From JADHMP01 sp016779985 (GTDB lineage Bacteria; Bacteroidota; Bacteroidia; Flavobacteriales; Flavobacteriaceae), in the NCBI GenBank assembly GCA_016779985.1, contig JADHMP010000006.1, forward strand, positions 54,207 through 118,206: a DNA stretch of 64,000 nt. Direction: 5' to 3'. Shown one piece after another: positions 53,193-62,490 of this stretch. Under the pieces are notes generated by a model that saw only the letters and a list, made by a program, of their open reading frames with translations, was not told the origin of the DNA and did not search any database. Position 1 is the stretch's first letter. Each line of letters starts with the position of its first letter. The position numbers and the translations under genes are program-made.

Positions 53193-54476
53193 TTAGCTGG
53201 GGGATTCTTCTTCAAGATCGATAAGTTTTGATGGTTCTTCTTTGGGAGCTTCAAGCTGCTCAACATTTTTTAGTTTAGATTGCATCATACGAGTTCTTGT
53301 TCCAACTAAAGTTTCAATTTCGTTGTTGGCTTCATTGATTTTTCGTTGAGCCTTTTCAAGAACCCCACCAAATGTGTTGAATTCTTTTTTTACAGCCGCC
53401 AAAACATTCCATACCTCGCTACTTCGTTTTTGGATGGCCAATGTTTTGAATCCCATTTGAAGACTATTGAGCATCGCGGCTAAAGTGGTTGGTCCAGTCA
53501 CAACAATTTTATAGTCTCTCTGTAAGACCGCAATTAAGTCGGGGTGACGAACTACTTCGGCAAACAAACCTTCAAAAGGCAAAAACATAATGCCAAAATC
53601 TGTGGTGTGAGGAGGGTCTATGTATTTAGAAGCAATATCTCTGGCAAATTTTTTAATTGACTGCAACAAAGCTTTGATAGAGACTTCTATGGCCACCGTA
53701 TCTCCCGCTTCATAAGCTGATTGTAAACGCACATAATCTTCCTGTGGAAACTTTGCGTCTATTGGCAAGAAGACAGGAGTTTCGAGATTTGTTTTACCAG
53801 GCATTTTGACTGCAAATTCAACAATAGCATCAGAGCCTTTTTTTGTTTTTACATTAGCTTGATATTGATCTGGTGCTAAAATTTGCTCCAAAATATTTCC
53901 CAATTGTATTTCTCCTAAAACACCTCTTGTTTTTACATTGCTCAACACTTTCTTCAAATCGCCCACTCCTGATGCAAGATGTTGCATTTCTCCAAGGCCT
54001 TTTTGCACTTTTAATAGTTGCTGAGTAACCAATTCAAATGATTTTCCTAGTCTTTCCTCTAAAGTCTTGTGTAATTTTTCATCCACTGTCTCACGCATTT
54101 TTTCTAAACGTATTTCAGTCGTTTTGATCATTTCTTCTTGTTGCCTTTTCATTTCAGCAAATTTTTCCTTCTGGAGCTCATTAAAGGTGTTGACATTTTT
54201 GGTAAAAATCTCCTGAAAGTCTCTCAAGGTTTGTCGTAACTCTAGTCGATCTTCTTTGGCGTTTTTAATAATAGTCTCTGTAAGTCTGTGGATACTTTGA
54301 GTCAATTCTATTCGGTTTTCCTTAAAGTTTTTTGAAACCTCTTCGCGCTGATTTGAAAAGGCTTGTTGCATTTGACTACTCAGCTTTTCTTCATTGCTTT
54401 TTTCAGATTTTTTTAAAATAAGAAATAAAAGACCTAAGAAGTTCAGTGCCCCTAAGACAAGCAATACATTTTCCAT
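53193..54476 (-). CDS. rmuC: DNA recombination protein RmuC
   Basis: 427 residues: N-terminal membrane anchor (about 2-23), a long coiled coil (about 30-165), the RmuC domain (about 170-390; GVLGEIQLGNILEQIL, LPIDAKFPQEDYVRL, FGIMFLPFEGLFAEVVRHPDLI) and a charged tail. A nuclease-like protein that limits DNA inversions at short inverted repeats. Head-to-head with the DUF5916 gene. Confidence 0.95.
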   Translation of the reverse strand: MENVLLVLGALNFLGLLFLILKKSEKSNEEKLSSQMQQAFSNQREEVSKNFKENRIELTQSIHRLTETIIKNAKEDRLELRQTLRDFQEIFTKNVNTFNELQKEKFAEMKRQQEEMIKTTEIRLEKMRETVDEKLHKTLEERLGKSFELVTQQLLKVQKGLGEMQHLASGVGDLKKVLSNVKTRGVLGEIQLGNILEQILAPDQYQANVKTKKGSDAIVEFAVKMPGKTNLETPVFLPIDAKFPQEDYVRLQSAYEAGDTVAIEVSIKALLQSIKKFARDIASKYIDPPHTTDFGIMFLPFEGLFAEVVRHPDLIAVLQRDYKIVVTGPTTLAAMLNSLQMGFKTLAIQKRSSEVWNVLAAVKKEFNTFGGVLEKAQRKINEANNEIETLVGTRTRMMQSKLKNVEQLEAPKEEPSKLIDLEEESPS

Positions 54477-54676
54477 GCTGAGTGATTAGATCCGCTTATA
54501 AAGGTAAAGAATCCGTGTTTAATCACAAGGGACATCAGCATTTGATTGGAATAAACAGTGCAACTGCTAGTGGGTAATCCATTTGATTTTTATTCAGCAG
54601 CAAAATGCGCAAGCCCCCTATCTAGACTAACAAGTTTGCCTACTCCTAAGGGTTCTCCTATATTTGTAGCTGTCAA
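54477..54676. other. 200-base divergent intergenic region with two candidate promoters
   Basis: Between rmuC and the DUF5916 gene. Minus strand: TTG (54528-54526), 19-nt spacer, TACCTTTA (54506-54499), one mismatch from consensus, 22 bases before rmuC. Plus strand: see 54636-54666. Otherwise I see no ORF, hairpin or repeat of note. Confidence 0.5.
54636..54666 (+). promoter_or_regulatory. Promoter of the DUF5916 gene
   Basis: TTG (54636-54638), 20-nt spacer, TATATTTG (54659-54666), full consensus match, 10 bases from the ATG at 54677; the leader would be only about 5 bases. Confidence 0.65.
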
Positions 54677-56926
54677 ATGTATTTAAATTTATATTTCCAC
54701 ACCTTATTTCAGCTACTGCTTGTCCTTTATTTAAATTCTCAATTCGTTCTAGCGCAAGAGCGGTTTGAGCCCATAAAAGTTTCGGAAGACAACTTTATAA
54801 TTGATGGTTTGCTTGACGAAGAAGCATGGCAAAATGCAACCCTAGTCACAATAGAAAATGAAATTTCGCCTGGAAATAATACCGCTGCAAGAGTAGTAAC
54901 GCGAGGGTTAATAACCTATACAGATACGCATTTGTTTATTGGCTTTCATGCGCTAGACAACCCTAAAAATATTAGAGCCTCTATTCGCCCAAGAGACAAT
55001 TTTAGCTTATGGAGTGATGATGTTGTGCTTGTTCGACTAGACCCGTATGCTGATGGGAGAAACAACTACATCATTGTGGTCAATCCGCTGGGGAGTCATT
55101 TTGATGTTCGTTCAGTCAATGCTATCGAAGAAGACGATCGATATGATATTAGTTTTAATATGGAGTTTGAAACTGCAGGACAACTTGTTTCAGATGGCTA
55201 CCAAGTAGAAATTAAAATTCCTTTTTCCTCCTTGCCATTTCCAAATGGAAAAGACCAATTATGGCATTTTAATTTCTTTCGAAAATACTTTGACAATGGC
55301 AATGAAATAGAATTGAGTAGTCAAACTTTTGATCGAGACAATTCCTGTGAAGTCTGTCAAACCACAGATCAATTGGTGTTGAAAGATATCGTTATTGAGA
55401 AAAGGTTTGAGTTGCTTCCTTATATTGCAGGAAATTTTTCAGGAAAAAGAGCTCAGGCTCAGGCTCCCTTTGATTTTGATAAATTGAACCCTAACGCAGG
55501 ATTGGGGGTCAACTTAGATTTAAATAAAACAAGTACGCTAGAAATAACCATGAACCCAGACTTTTCTCAAGTCGAAGCCGATGTAACTCAAATTGATATC
55601 AATTCTTCTTACGCCCTTGAGTATCCTGAGCGAAGACCTTTTTTTAATAGAGGAACCGATGTGGTTGATTTTATTGATGGTGCTTTCTATTCTCGTTCAA
55701 TCAATAATCCCTTAGTTTCTTCCAAGCTCTTAACTCAAGGTCAAAAATCACGTATCTACTTTTTAACTGCTTTAGATCAAAATTCACCCTACACTGTTGC
55801 CGCAGAAGATCGATCTTATTTTGGAGAAGGTGGTCAGTCTTTTGTGAATGTCTTGCGCTACCAACGCCTGTTTTCAAAGAATACCAGAATGGGCGTGGTC
55901 ACCACCAATCGGTATTACCAAAATGGAGGTTTTAGCAATTTATTTGGGACAGATGGAAGGTTTATACTATCTAAAAATTGGCAGTTGAATTATGAGGTTT
56001 TTACCAATAAAAATTTAGAGCCAACCTCTAATTGGATTGATTCAGAAGATGTTCTTATTGGTAAAACTGCTGCTCTGGATGGAGAAACATTTTCCGGAAC
56101 AGCACTCTATTTACAACTCTTTCACAATACAGAACATTGGAAATCCTCTTTGGCATTGAGTAGCCTATCACCTCACTATCAGGCCAATGTTGGATTTGTA
56201 GTGAAAAATAATAGAAGATGGGTCTCACTAAAGCAGCAATATCAAAACTTTATTAATAAAAAAGGATTACAATTTTTCAGTGTTGGTTATAAGGGTGATT
56301 TACAATACACTCCTCAAGGAGAATTCAAAACACTTAGTATAGACGGTATTGTGGAATTGCGAACTTTTTTTAATACCTCAATTGGATATACCTATGACTT
56401 TGATGTGAAAAAGGATTATTTAGATCGTCTTTACTACAATCTTGGAATCCATCAAATTGATATGCGAAGTACCCCCTCAGAAGCGGTCACCATTGTGGCC
56501 TCCTTTATGATGGGTAAAGACATTGCCTACAATGAGGATATTCCCGATGTGGGCAGGCAATTTAATGCTTTCATTCAACCCTCTTTTCAATTGAATAACA
56601 ATTTTGGAGTCCTTCCCTCGCTACGCTATGCACAATTAAAAAATTTACAAGAAGGAGGGTATTATTTCAAGGGCTATATTGGACGATTCACACTACGCTA
56701 TCAATTCAATAATTTTTTAAGTGTGCGCCTTGTTTCTGAATATAACCATTTCAACGAAACCTTTTTTTTACAACCACTCATTCAATGGAATCCTAATCCG
56801 TCTACGGTGTTTTATGTTGGAGGAAATCAAAATTCACTTGATGAATTTAATAGTGAATTTTATTCTCCATTTAGAGTAGATGAAACCCAGTTTTTTCTGA
56901 AATTTCAATATTTATTTAGTTTATAA
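54677..56926 (+). CDS. DUF5916 outer-membrane protein with CBM9-like N-terminal domain
   Basis: 749 residues: signal peptide (cut near VLAQ-ERF, residue 27), a CBM9/DOMON-like domain (about 35-185; IDGLLDEEAWQNA is its opening), then a long beta-rich barrel region with alternating aromatic residues and a terminal Phe-containing strand (FFLKFQYLFSL). Matches the Bacteroidota DUF5916 family. Probably an outer-membrane protein that binds a carbohydrate or haem-like ligand; no function has been shown. Ends 8 bases before a convergent gene. Confidence 0.9.
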   Translation: MYLNLYFHTLFQLLLVLYLNSQFVLAQERFEPIKVSEDNFIIDGLLDEEAWQNATLVTIENEISPGNNTAARVVTRGLITYTDTHLFIGFHALDNPKNIRASIRPRDNFSLWSDDVVLVRLDPYADGRNNYIIVVNPLGSHFDVRSVNAIEEDDRYDISFNMEFETAGQLVSDGYQVEIKIPFSSLPFPNGKDQLWHFNFFRKYFDNGNEIELSSQTFDRDNSCEVCQTTDQLVLKDIVIEKRFELLPYIAGNFSGKRAQAQAPFDFDKLNPNAGLGVNLDLNKTSTLEITMNPDFSQVEADVTQIDINSSYALEYPERRPFFNRGTDVVDFIDGAFYSRSINNPLVSSKLLTQGQKSRIYFLTALDQNSPYTVAAEDRSYFGEGGQSFVNVLRYQRLFSKNTRMGVVTTNRYYQNGGFSNLFGTDGRFILSKNWQLNYEVFTNKNLEPTSNWIDSEDVLIGKTAALDGETFSGTALYLQLFHNTEHWKSSLALSSLSPHYQANVGFVVKNNRRWVSLKQQYQNFINKKGLQFFSVGYKGDLQYTPQGEFKTLSIDGIVELRTFFNTSIGYTYDFDVKKDYLDRLYYNLGIHQIDMRSTPSEAVTIVASFMMGKDIAYNEDIPDVGRQFNAFIQPSFQLNNNFGVLPSLRYAQLKNLQEGGYYFKGYIGRFTLRYQFNNFLSVRLVSEYNHFNETFFLQPLIQWNPNPSTVFYVGGNQNSLDEFNSEFYSPFRVDETQFFLKFQYLFSL

Positions 56927-56934
56927 AGGCAGTA

Positions 56935-57756
56935 TTATTCTAAGGTTATTTTAAAAAGTCGCGGATGACCTCCGCCCTCGTCTTCTGAAGTAATCCAAAA
57001 ATGGTTTTTATCAATAATTTTTATGGCTTCAACTTGTGCTTTTTCTAGAGGTAGCAGATATTTTTTTGGTTGTATATTTCTAACCTGATCTAGAATAAAA
57101 TTAGGGATTAAATAAAAAAACTGTTGCCAATCAGTATCATAACCAGTTAAAACTAATAATTGATTTTCTTGATCATAATCAGCTGCTGTGATCAAAGCTC
57201 CAACAGCCCATTCAGCAATGGGAACTAGAGTATAATTACCTCCAAGTTTTGGTATCGTATAGAGTTGTGTATTGAACTGTTTGCGATCTTTTGAAAATAG
57301 CAATAAAGAATCTCCAACAACAGTCAATGCCTCAGCATCAAATCTGTGTTTTTTTCTCTTTTCAAAATTGGTCTGTGCCTTATAATCATAATGAATACTA
57401 TCCTCTAAGATAAGTTTCGCATTCAAAATATAAATCGTAAGATCTTTTCGTTTCCCTTTATTATTTCCAATATCGGCTATGAAATAATGAGACCCATCAG
57501 ATGCAAGGTCTTCCCAATCACGATTGATTGTACCATGAATTCTTGACTCTAATACCAATTTCCCTTCTAAATTTGTTACATATAGCTTAGGGGCATTGCC
57601 AGAATCATTATGAGTGATTAAATAATCATCGTAGTATTCCAGCCCAGAGGTCTCATTTATTTTTTGGGGTAATAAAATCGAATCCAATTGTATTTGAGCA
57701 CTACTCAAAAGTGAAAAAGAAAAAAAAAGTTTTATTAAAAAATTTCTACATCCCAT
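56935..57756 (-). CDS. Secreted hypothetical protein, probable beta-propeller
   Basis: 273 residues with a signal peptide (MGCRNFLIKLFFSFSLLSSA). Repeated strand patterns with Asp-Asn turns (TSGLEYYDDYLITHNDSGN, DWEDLASDGSHYFIADIGNN) suggest a calcium-binding propeller of the SdiA-regulated or phytase-like kind. No catalytic motif recognised. Convergent with the DUF5916 gene. Confidence 0.8.
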   Translation of the reverse strand: MGCRNFLIKLFFSFSLLSSAQIQLDSILLPQKINETSGLEYYDDYLITHNDSGNAPKLYVTNLEGKLVLESRIHGTINRDWEDLASDGSHYFIADIGNNKGKRKDLTIYILNAKLILEDSIHYDYKAQTNFEKRKKHRFDAEALTVVGDSLLLFSKDRKQFNTQLYTIPKLGGNYTLVPIAEWAVGALITAADYDQENQLLVLTGYDTDWQQFFYLIPNFILDQVRNIQPKKYLLPLEKAQVEAIKIIDKNHFWITSEDEGGGHPRLFKITLE

Positions 57757-57804
57757 CCTATTGTATTATGCCTCAAATTTATGGTTTTAGATTTTTGTTT
57801 TCTT

Positions 57805-57812
57805 TAAATTTG
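57805..57812 (+). promoter_or_regulatory. Candidate -7 box (TAAATTTG) of the BI-1 gene
   Basis: Exact TAnnTTTG match 29 bases before the ATG at 57842; no TTG at the right spacing. Confidence 0.4.
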
Positions 57813-57841
57813 CATGATACTTGAACCTTAAATATAGTAAC

Positions 57842-58561
57842 ATGAGATCAGGAAACCCAGTTTTAACCCAAAAAGCATTTTCAACCCCCATTATCCGTGG
57901 TGATAAAATGACCTTAAATGGTACAGTAAATAAAACATTTATGAGCCTATTGCTATTAGTTGGTTGTGCGTATTTTACCTATGATGAAATGAATTTTACT
58001 CTTTTAATTGGTGGTGCAATTGTAGGTTTTGTTGTGGCCCTGATAACTGTTTTTAAAAAAAGTTGGGCCCCTATTACTGTTCCCATTTATGCTATTGCAG
58101 AGGGTTTTGTTCTGGGCGGCATTTCCTTTCTCTACAATGCACAATATGAAGGAATAGTTTCTAATGCTATTTTTTTGACTCTTGGTATTCTCATCTCCCT
58201 TTTGATGCTCTATAAATCTGGCTATATAAAAGCTACAGAAAATTTCAAATTAGGGGTGTTTGCCGCCACTGGAGGTATTGCTCTAGTTTATTTAGCCAAT
58301 TTTATAATGGGTTTTTTTGGTTCAAGCATAGGTGTTTTAAACCCTATGAACAGCTCTCTTCTCAGTATTGGTTTTAGTTTGTTTGTGGTGGTTATAGCTG
58401 CTCTAAACCTTGTTCTAGATTTTGATTTTATTGAAAAAGGAGTAGAAAATGGTGCTCCCAAGTATATGGAATGGTTTGGCGCTTTTGGTTTGTTGGTCAC
58501 CCTCATTTGGCTTTATTTAGAAATTTTAAGATTATTGGCTAAACTGAACAATAGAAGATGA
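57842..58561 (+). CDS. Bax inhibitor-1/YccA family membrane protein
   Basis: 239 residues from the ATG at 57842 (MRSGNPVLTQKAF, the usual N-terminus of the Bacteroidota family); upstream in-frame codons are unlikely. Six or seven helices, with the conserved FGAFGLLVTLIWLYLEILRLL end and DFDFIEKG (the Asp pair). Family members act as calcium leak channels or stress modulators (TMBIM family). Confidence 0.92.
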   Translation: MRSGNPVLTQKAFSTPIIRGDKMTLNGTVNKTFMSLLLLVGCAYFTYDEMNFTLLIGGAIVGFVVALITVFKKSWAPITVPIYAIAEGFVLGGISFLYNAQYEGIVSNAIFLTLGILISLLMLYKSGYIKATENFKLGVFAATGGIALVYLANFIMGFFGSSIGVLNPMNSSLLSIGFSLFVVVIAALNLVLDFDFIEKGVENGAPKYMEWFGAFGLLVTLIWLYLEILRLLAKLNNRR

Positions 58562-58614
58562 ATTAACAAAAACTCATTTTTTTTTTTATATTTAAGAACC
58601 AAAACCAATACATC

Positions 58615-59046
58615 ATGAGAATTTTGATCTTATTTTTTCTTTTGTTTTCTACATCCAGCTGGTCGCAATTTAGTGAATACAGCCCGTTAGCAATTTCCTA
58701 TTCTGAAGAGCAGCCCAAAGTATACCAACAAGTCAAAAAATTTTGTCTACAAAAGTGGATGGCTTCAAGTTATACACCTCGCCGTTTAGATGATGCTCAA
58801 GCAGTTTTGGTAATCTATGATATCCATGCACAATTAACTGCACTAACCCAAATAATGAAAGATCCCACTTTAGACATGACATTATTAAAAGAAATAATGA
58901 GTGAAACTATTGATTCAAAGGATAAATATATCTTTGACAAATTAATAGCAACTAAGCAAGAAAATCTTCTTTTGGAAAATTGCATGTTTGACTGGTCTAA
59001 AACCAACCAAATCTATCAGTCAAGAAAAAAACAATCTAATCTCTAA
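58615..59046 (+). CDS. Secreted hypothetical protein
   Basis: 143 residues with a signal peptide (cut near SWSQ, residue 18). Helical, one possible pair of cysteines (FCLQKWMASS, ENCMFDWSK). 53 bases after the BI-1 gene. No family recognised; signal peptide and codon use support coding. Confidence 0.7.
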   Translation: MRILILFFLLFSTSSWSQFSEYSPLAISYSEEQPKVYQQVKKFCLQKWMASSYTPRRLDDAQAVLVIYDIHAQLTALTQIMKDPTLDMTLLKEIMSETIDSKDKYIFDKLIATKQENLLLENCMFDWSKTNQIYQSRKKQSNL

Positions 59047-59072
59047 GTTTTCTTCTCTACATAAGAAAAATT

Positions 59073-59102
59073 TATAGCATACATAACAAAAACAATGCTA
59101 TA
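59073..59102. promoter_or_regulatory. Inverted repeat upstream of the tetR gene (likely operator)
   Basis: TATAGCAT (59073-59080) and ATGCTATA (59095-59102), perfect 8-bp arms, 14-nt spacer, 27 bases upstream of the -7 box at 59130 and 38 upstream of the ATG. Fits a self-repressing TetR site. Confidence 0.55.
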
Positions 59103-59129
59103 CTTTATTTTTTAATAGTATTACTTTCA

Positions 59130-59137
59130 TATATTTG
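59130..59137 (+). promoter_or_regulatory. Candidate -7 box (TATATTTG) of the tetR gene
   Basis: Exact TAnnTTTG match ending 3 bases before the ATG at 59141; the mRNA would be close to leaderless. No TTG at about 20 nt upstream. Confidence 0.45.
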
Positions 59138-59140
59138 CGC

Positions 59141-59818
59141 ATGCAAAAATTGCCCGTACTTCTTGATCTCGATGAACATTTGTATAGCAAAAACCCAGAG
59201 TCAACTGCTTTGGGAAAAAAGATTGTTGAACAAAGCATTGTAATGATTGATAGTTTAGGCTTTGAAGCATTCACTTTTAAAAAGTTGGGAGATAATATTG
59301 GATCTAATGAAAGTTCAATCTATCGATATTTTAAAAGTAAACATGCCCTTTTGCTTTATTTGTTCAATTGGTATTGGAGTTGGATAGAATGTAATCTTGT
59401 TTTCACCACCAACAATATCAATAACGCTGAAGAAAAACTGAGTCGATCCATTCAACTTCTTTGTAAAGGAATACAGAATGAAAATAATATTCCCAATAAC
59501 AATAAAGTTTTACTCAACCGCATCATTGTCTGCGAATCAGTTAAAGTGTATTTGACAAAAGACATCGATTCTGAAAATGAAAAAGGTTATTTCAAAACAT
59601 ACAAGAGGGTAGTGCAACGTTTGAGTGAGTTTTTATTGGATATTAATCCTGATTTTAAATACCCTCATATGCTAGTCTCCACTGTGATAGAAGGAATTCA
59701 TCATCAACAGTTTTTTTCTGAGCATCTTCCTGCCCTCACAGACGTTGAAGAAGGGCAGAATAGTATACTGAAGTTTTATACTAACTTAGTTTTTAAAGCC
59801 ATTCAAGATGAAGACTAA
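59141..59818 (+). CDS. TetR/AcrR-family transcriptional regulator
   Basis: 225 residues from the ATG at 59141. The N-terminal helix-turn-helix (about 22-68) reads FEAFTFKKLGDNIGSNESSIYRYFKSKHALL. The C-terminal all-helical part would bind a ligand, unidentified. It leads a run with a small protein (overlap 11 bases), a SulP bicarbonate-type transporter and carbonic anhydrase, so it most likely controls that module and itself through the repeat at 59073-59102. Confidence 0.93.
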   Translation: MQKLPVLLDLDEHLYSKNPESTALGKKIVEQSIVMIDSLGFEAFTFKKLGDNIGSNESSIYRYFKSKHALLLYLFNWYWSWIECNLVFTTNNINNAEEKLSRSIQLLCKGIQNENNIPNNNKVLLNRIIVCESVKVYLTKDIDSENEKGYFKTYKRVVQRLSEFLLDINPDFKYPHMLVSTVIEGIHHQQFFSEHLPALTDVEEGQNSILKFYTNLVFKAIQDED

Positions 59819-60122
59819 CAGTTGTAAAAGCATAGGTTTATTTTCAACCGTATTTTTGATTTTATTTGGTCTCTTGATAAAGCCTATAGCCAGTTCTTTT
59901 ACAGTGGTGGAAGAAAATTTTACTGTTGCGCTTGAAATAGATTGGAATAATGATGCAGATGAAAAAGAAGATATAGAAGAAAAAGATAAAATCAATACTA
60001 GCCTTGTGTTTGGTGAATCAAAAAATAAAATTCATAACTCTTTTTCAAACTTTGACTATCAAGAGAGAATCTCTTTTTCTATTTATCTTCAAATTATTAA
60101 ACCTCCTCCTGAGCAGGCATAA
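59808..60122 (+). CDS. Small secreted or membrane-anchored protein of the bicarbonate module
   Basis: 104 residues. N-terminal signal or anchor (about 9-29), then an acidic stretch rich in Asp/Glu (DWNNDADEKEDIEEKDK) and a short polar tail ending PPPEQA. Start overlaps the end of tetR by 11 bases; 86 bases before the SulP gene. No family recognised by me; a role with the transporter is inference. Confidence 0.75.
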   Translation: MKTNSCKSIGLFSTVFLILFGLLIKPIASSFTVVEENFTVALEIDWNNDADEKEDIEEKDKINTSLVFGESKNKIHNSFSNFDYQERISFSIYLQIIKPPPEQA

Positions 60123-60208
60123 TGCGCCTCAAATTCAGACACAAATAAAAAAATTAATGGTGTTAGCCCAAACATCATTGATAATTACAACGGGTAAAAA
60201 AATTTATA

Positions 60209-61804
60209 ATGAATCAAAAATCAATATTTAAAAATCTTAAATCTGACCTCCCAGCAAGTGTTGTTGTCTTTTTTGTAGCTCTCCCTCTTTGCTTAGGTAT
60301 TGCACTAGCTAGTGGAGCTCCCTTATTTTCAGGTCTAATTTCCGGAATTATTGGGGGAATTGTTGTAGGCTTTTTAAGTGGCTCTCAAGTTGGGGTCAGT
60401 GGTCCTGCAGCTGGTCTTGCAGCAATAGTTCTTACAGCTATAGGCACTTTAGGCGGATTTGAAAATTTCCTCTTAGCAGTTGTGTTGGGAGGAATAATCC
60501 AGCTTGTTTTTGGACTGCTAAAAGCAGGTATAATCGGATATTATTTTCCATCTTCAGTCATCAAAGGCATGTTAACAGGAATCGGAATCATCATTATATT
60601 GAAGCAAATTCCTCATTTTTTTGGATACAATGCTGCCTCCCAAGGTGATTTTTCATTTGTACAAGGGGAGGGAGAAAACAGTTTCTCTGGTATTTTTTCA
60701 ATGTTAAATAATATCAGCCCTGGAGCCACTTTTATCGCTATAATTTCATTGTTAATTCTACTTCTTTGGGAGAATGTTTTGGTTAAAAAAGCAAGAATTT
60801 TCCAACTCATCCAAGGGCCATTAGTTGCTGTTGTAGTTGGAGTTATTTTTAGCGTACTTAGTATTGGAAGTGCTATTTGGGAAATCGACAAGGCCCTTTT
60901 GGTCAGTGTTCCTGTGGCAGAAGATTTTAGTTCTTTTATCTCAAAGTTTACTTTTCCAAACTTTGGTGCTATTGGTGATTCTCAAATTTGGATCACGGCT
61001 TTTACAATCGCTTTAGTAGCTAGTTTAGAAACCCTGTTATGTGTGGAAGCTACAGATTCTATTGATCCTCAGAAAAGAGTTACTCCTACAAACCGTGAAT
61101 TAATTGCGCAGGGTACTGGAAATATCCTTTCTGGACTCATTGGAGGCTTACCAATTACACAAGTAATTGTTAGAAGTTCAGCTAATATTCATTCTGGTGG
61201 AAAAACAAAACTGTCTGCTATCATCCATGGTTTCTTTTTGTTGATTTCAGTTTTAACTATACCTGTTTTGCTGAATAAAATTCCTTTATCTGTGTTAGCA
61301 GCTATCCTATTTATAGTGGGTTATAAACTAGCTAAACCAAAATTATTCATAACAATGTATCAATTAGGATGGAAACAATTTGTTCCCTTTGTAGTCACCA
61401 TAACTGGAATTGTTTTTACAGACTTGCTCATTGGAATTGGATTGGGACTAGTGGTAGGTATCACGATTATCTTGTTAAAGAGTTATCAAAATTCTCATTT
61501 TCTTCACATAAAAGAGCAGTCCGGAGGAAAAAATAAAATTGTTATGCGACTTGCTGAAGAGGTGACGTTTATCAATAAGGGAGCCATCTTAAAGGAATTA
61601 GAGCTTTTACCTAATGACACTTCACTTGAATTAGATGTCACAAAAACAGTTTATTTGGATAACGATGTGATAGAAATTTTAGATAATTTTTTAGAAAAGG
61701 CGAAGACAAAAAATATAGAAATCATTGTTTTATCTCAGCAAGGAGAATTTGTTCAACCGGAGCGTTTTGCAACACTGTTTAATCAAATAAAGAAAACCGC
61801 ATAA
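60209..61804 (+). CDS. SulP-family bicarbonate-type transporter with STAS domain
   Basis: 531 residues, about twelve helices in the UraA-like fold, opening DLPASVVVFFVALPLCLGIALASGAP and containing GSQVGVSGPAAGLAAI, then a short STAS domain (about 440-525; LDVTKTVYLDNDVIEIL). Followed 59 bases later by carbonic anhydrase, which argues for bicarbonate as substrate. Differs from the SulP at 6403 in its N-terminus and in its shorter STAS domain. Confidence 0.95.
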   Translation: MNQKSIFKNLKSDLPASVVVFFVALPLCLGIALASGAPLFSGLISGIIGGIVVGFLSGSQVGVSGPAAGLAAIVLTAIGTLGGFENFLLAVVLGGIIQLVFGLLKAGIIGYYFPSSVIKGMLTGIGIIIILKQIPHFFGYNAASQGDFSFVQGEGENSFSGIFSMLNNISPGATFIAIISLLILLLWENVLVKKARIFQLIQGPLVAVVVGVIFSVLSIGSAIWEIDKALLVSVPVAEDFSSFISKFTFPNFGAIGDSQIWITAFTIALVASLETLLCVEATDSIDPQKRVTPTNRELIAQGTGNILSGLIGGLPITQVIVRSSANIHSGGKTKLSAIIHGFFLLISVLTIPVLLNKIPLSVLAAILFIVGYKLAKPKLFITMYQLGWKQFVPFVVTITGIVFTDLLIGIGLGLVVGITIILLKSYQNSHFLHIKEQSGGKNKIVMRLAEEVTFINKGAILKELELLPNDTSLELDVTKTVYLDNDVIEILDNFLEKAKTKNIEIIVLSQQGEFVQPERFATLFNQIKKTA

Positions 61805-61863
61805 AATAAAATCTTAGGCAAAATCAAGTTTTGTCAAATTATATATATTAAAATTTAAAAATT

Positions 61864-62490
61864 ATGAAAGCACATACAAAAGAAACCCAACTCGAAATGA
61901 GCCCTGAAAAAGCATTGGCAACCCTCAAAGAGGGTAATGTCCGATTCCAAAAAAATGAAAAAGCTCCACGTGATCTTATGGAACAAGTCAAAGATACTAG
62001 CACAGGTCAGTATCCATTTGCTACTATTTTGAGTTGTATTGATTCTCGTGTTTCCGCTGAACTTGTTTTTGATCAAGGTGTTGGTGACATTTTTAGTGTC
62101 CGTATTGCAGGGAACTTTGTCAACGAAGACATCCTTGGCAGCATGGAGTTTGCCTGTAAACTGGCGGGGACCAAATTGGTGGTAGTTCTAGGACACACTG
62201 CCTGTGGTGCCGTCAAAGGAGCCTGCGATCATGCTCGTTTAGGCAACCTTTCGGCACTCATTCAAAAAATTGAACCTGCTGTAGAAGCAGTCACAGAACC
62301 TACTGACGCTTCTCAAAGAAATTCTGGGAATATTCAATTTGTCAATGACGTTGCTGTAAAAAATATTCACATGACTATAGACAATATTAGAGAAGAAAGC
62401 CCTGTTCTTGCAGAACTTGAGGCCGAAGGGGCTATAAAAATTGTGGGAGCAATGTATGATATAAATAACGGTTCTGTTACCTTTTTATAA
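61864..62490 (+). CDS. Beta-class carbonic anhydrase
   Basis: 208 residues. Zinc ligands C58, H111 and C114 with the D60-R62 dyad, in SCIDSR and GHTACGAVKGA. Interconverts CO2 and bicarbonate in the cytoplasm, balancing the adjacent SulP transporter. No signal peptide. Confidence 0.97.
   Translation: MKAHTKETQLEMSPEKALATLKEGNVRFQKNEKAPRDLMEQVKDTSTGQYPFATILSCIDSRVSAELVFDQGVGDIFSVRIAGNFVNEDILGSMEFACKLAGTKLVVVLGHTACGAVKGACDHARLGNLSALIQKIEPAVEAVTEPTDASQRNSGNIQFVNDVAVKNIHMTIDNIREESPVLAELEAEGAIKIVGAMYDINNGSVTFL

Noticed and set aside
59048..59069. TTTTCTT / AAGAAAA inverted repeat after the secreted hypothetical, as a terminator
   Set aside because: All A/T stem of 7 bp with an 8-nt loop and no following T-run; too weak to call in AT-rich DNA.
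60004..60231. 75-residue plus-strand ORF between the small protein and SulP
   Set aside because: Overlaps the 59808-60122 gene in another frame and runs into the SulP start; composition is typical of a shadow.
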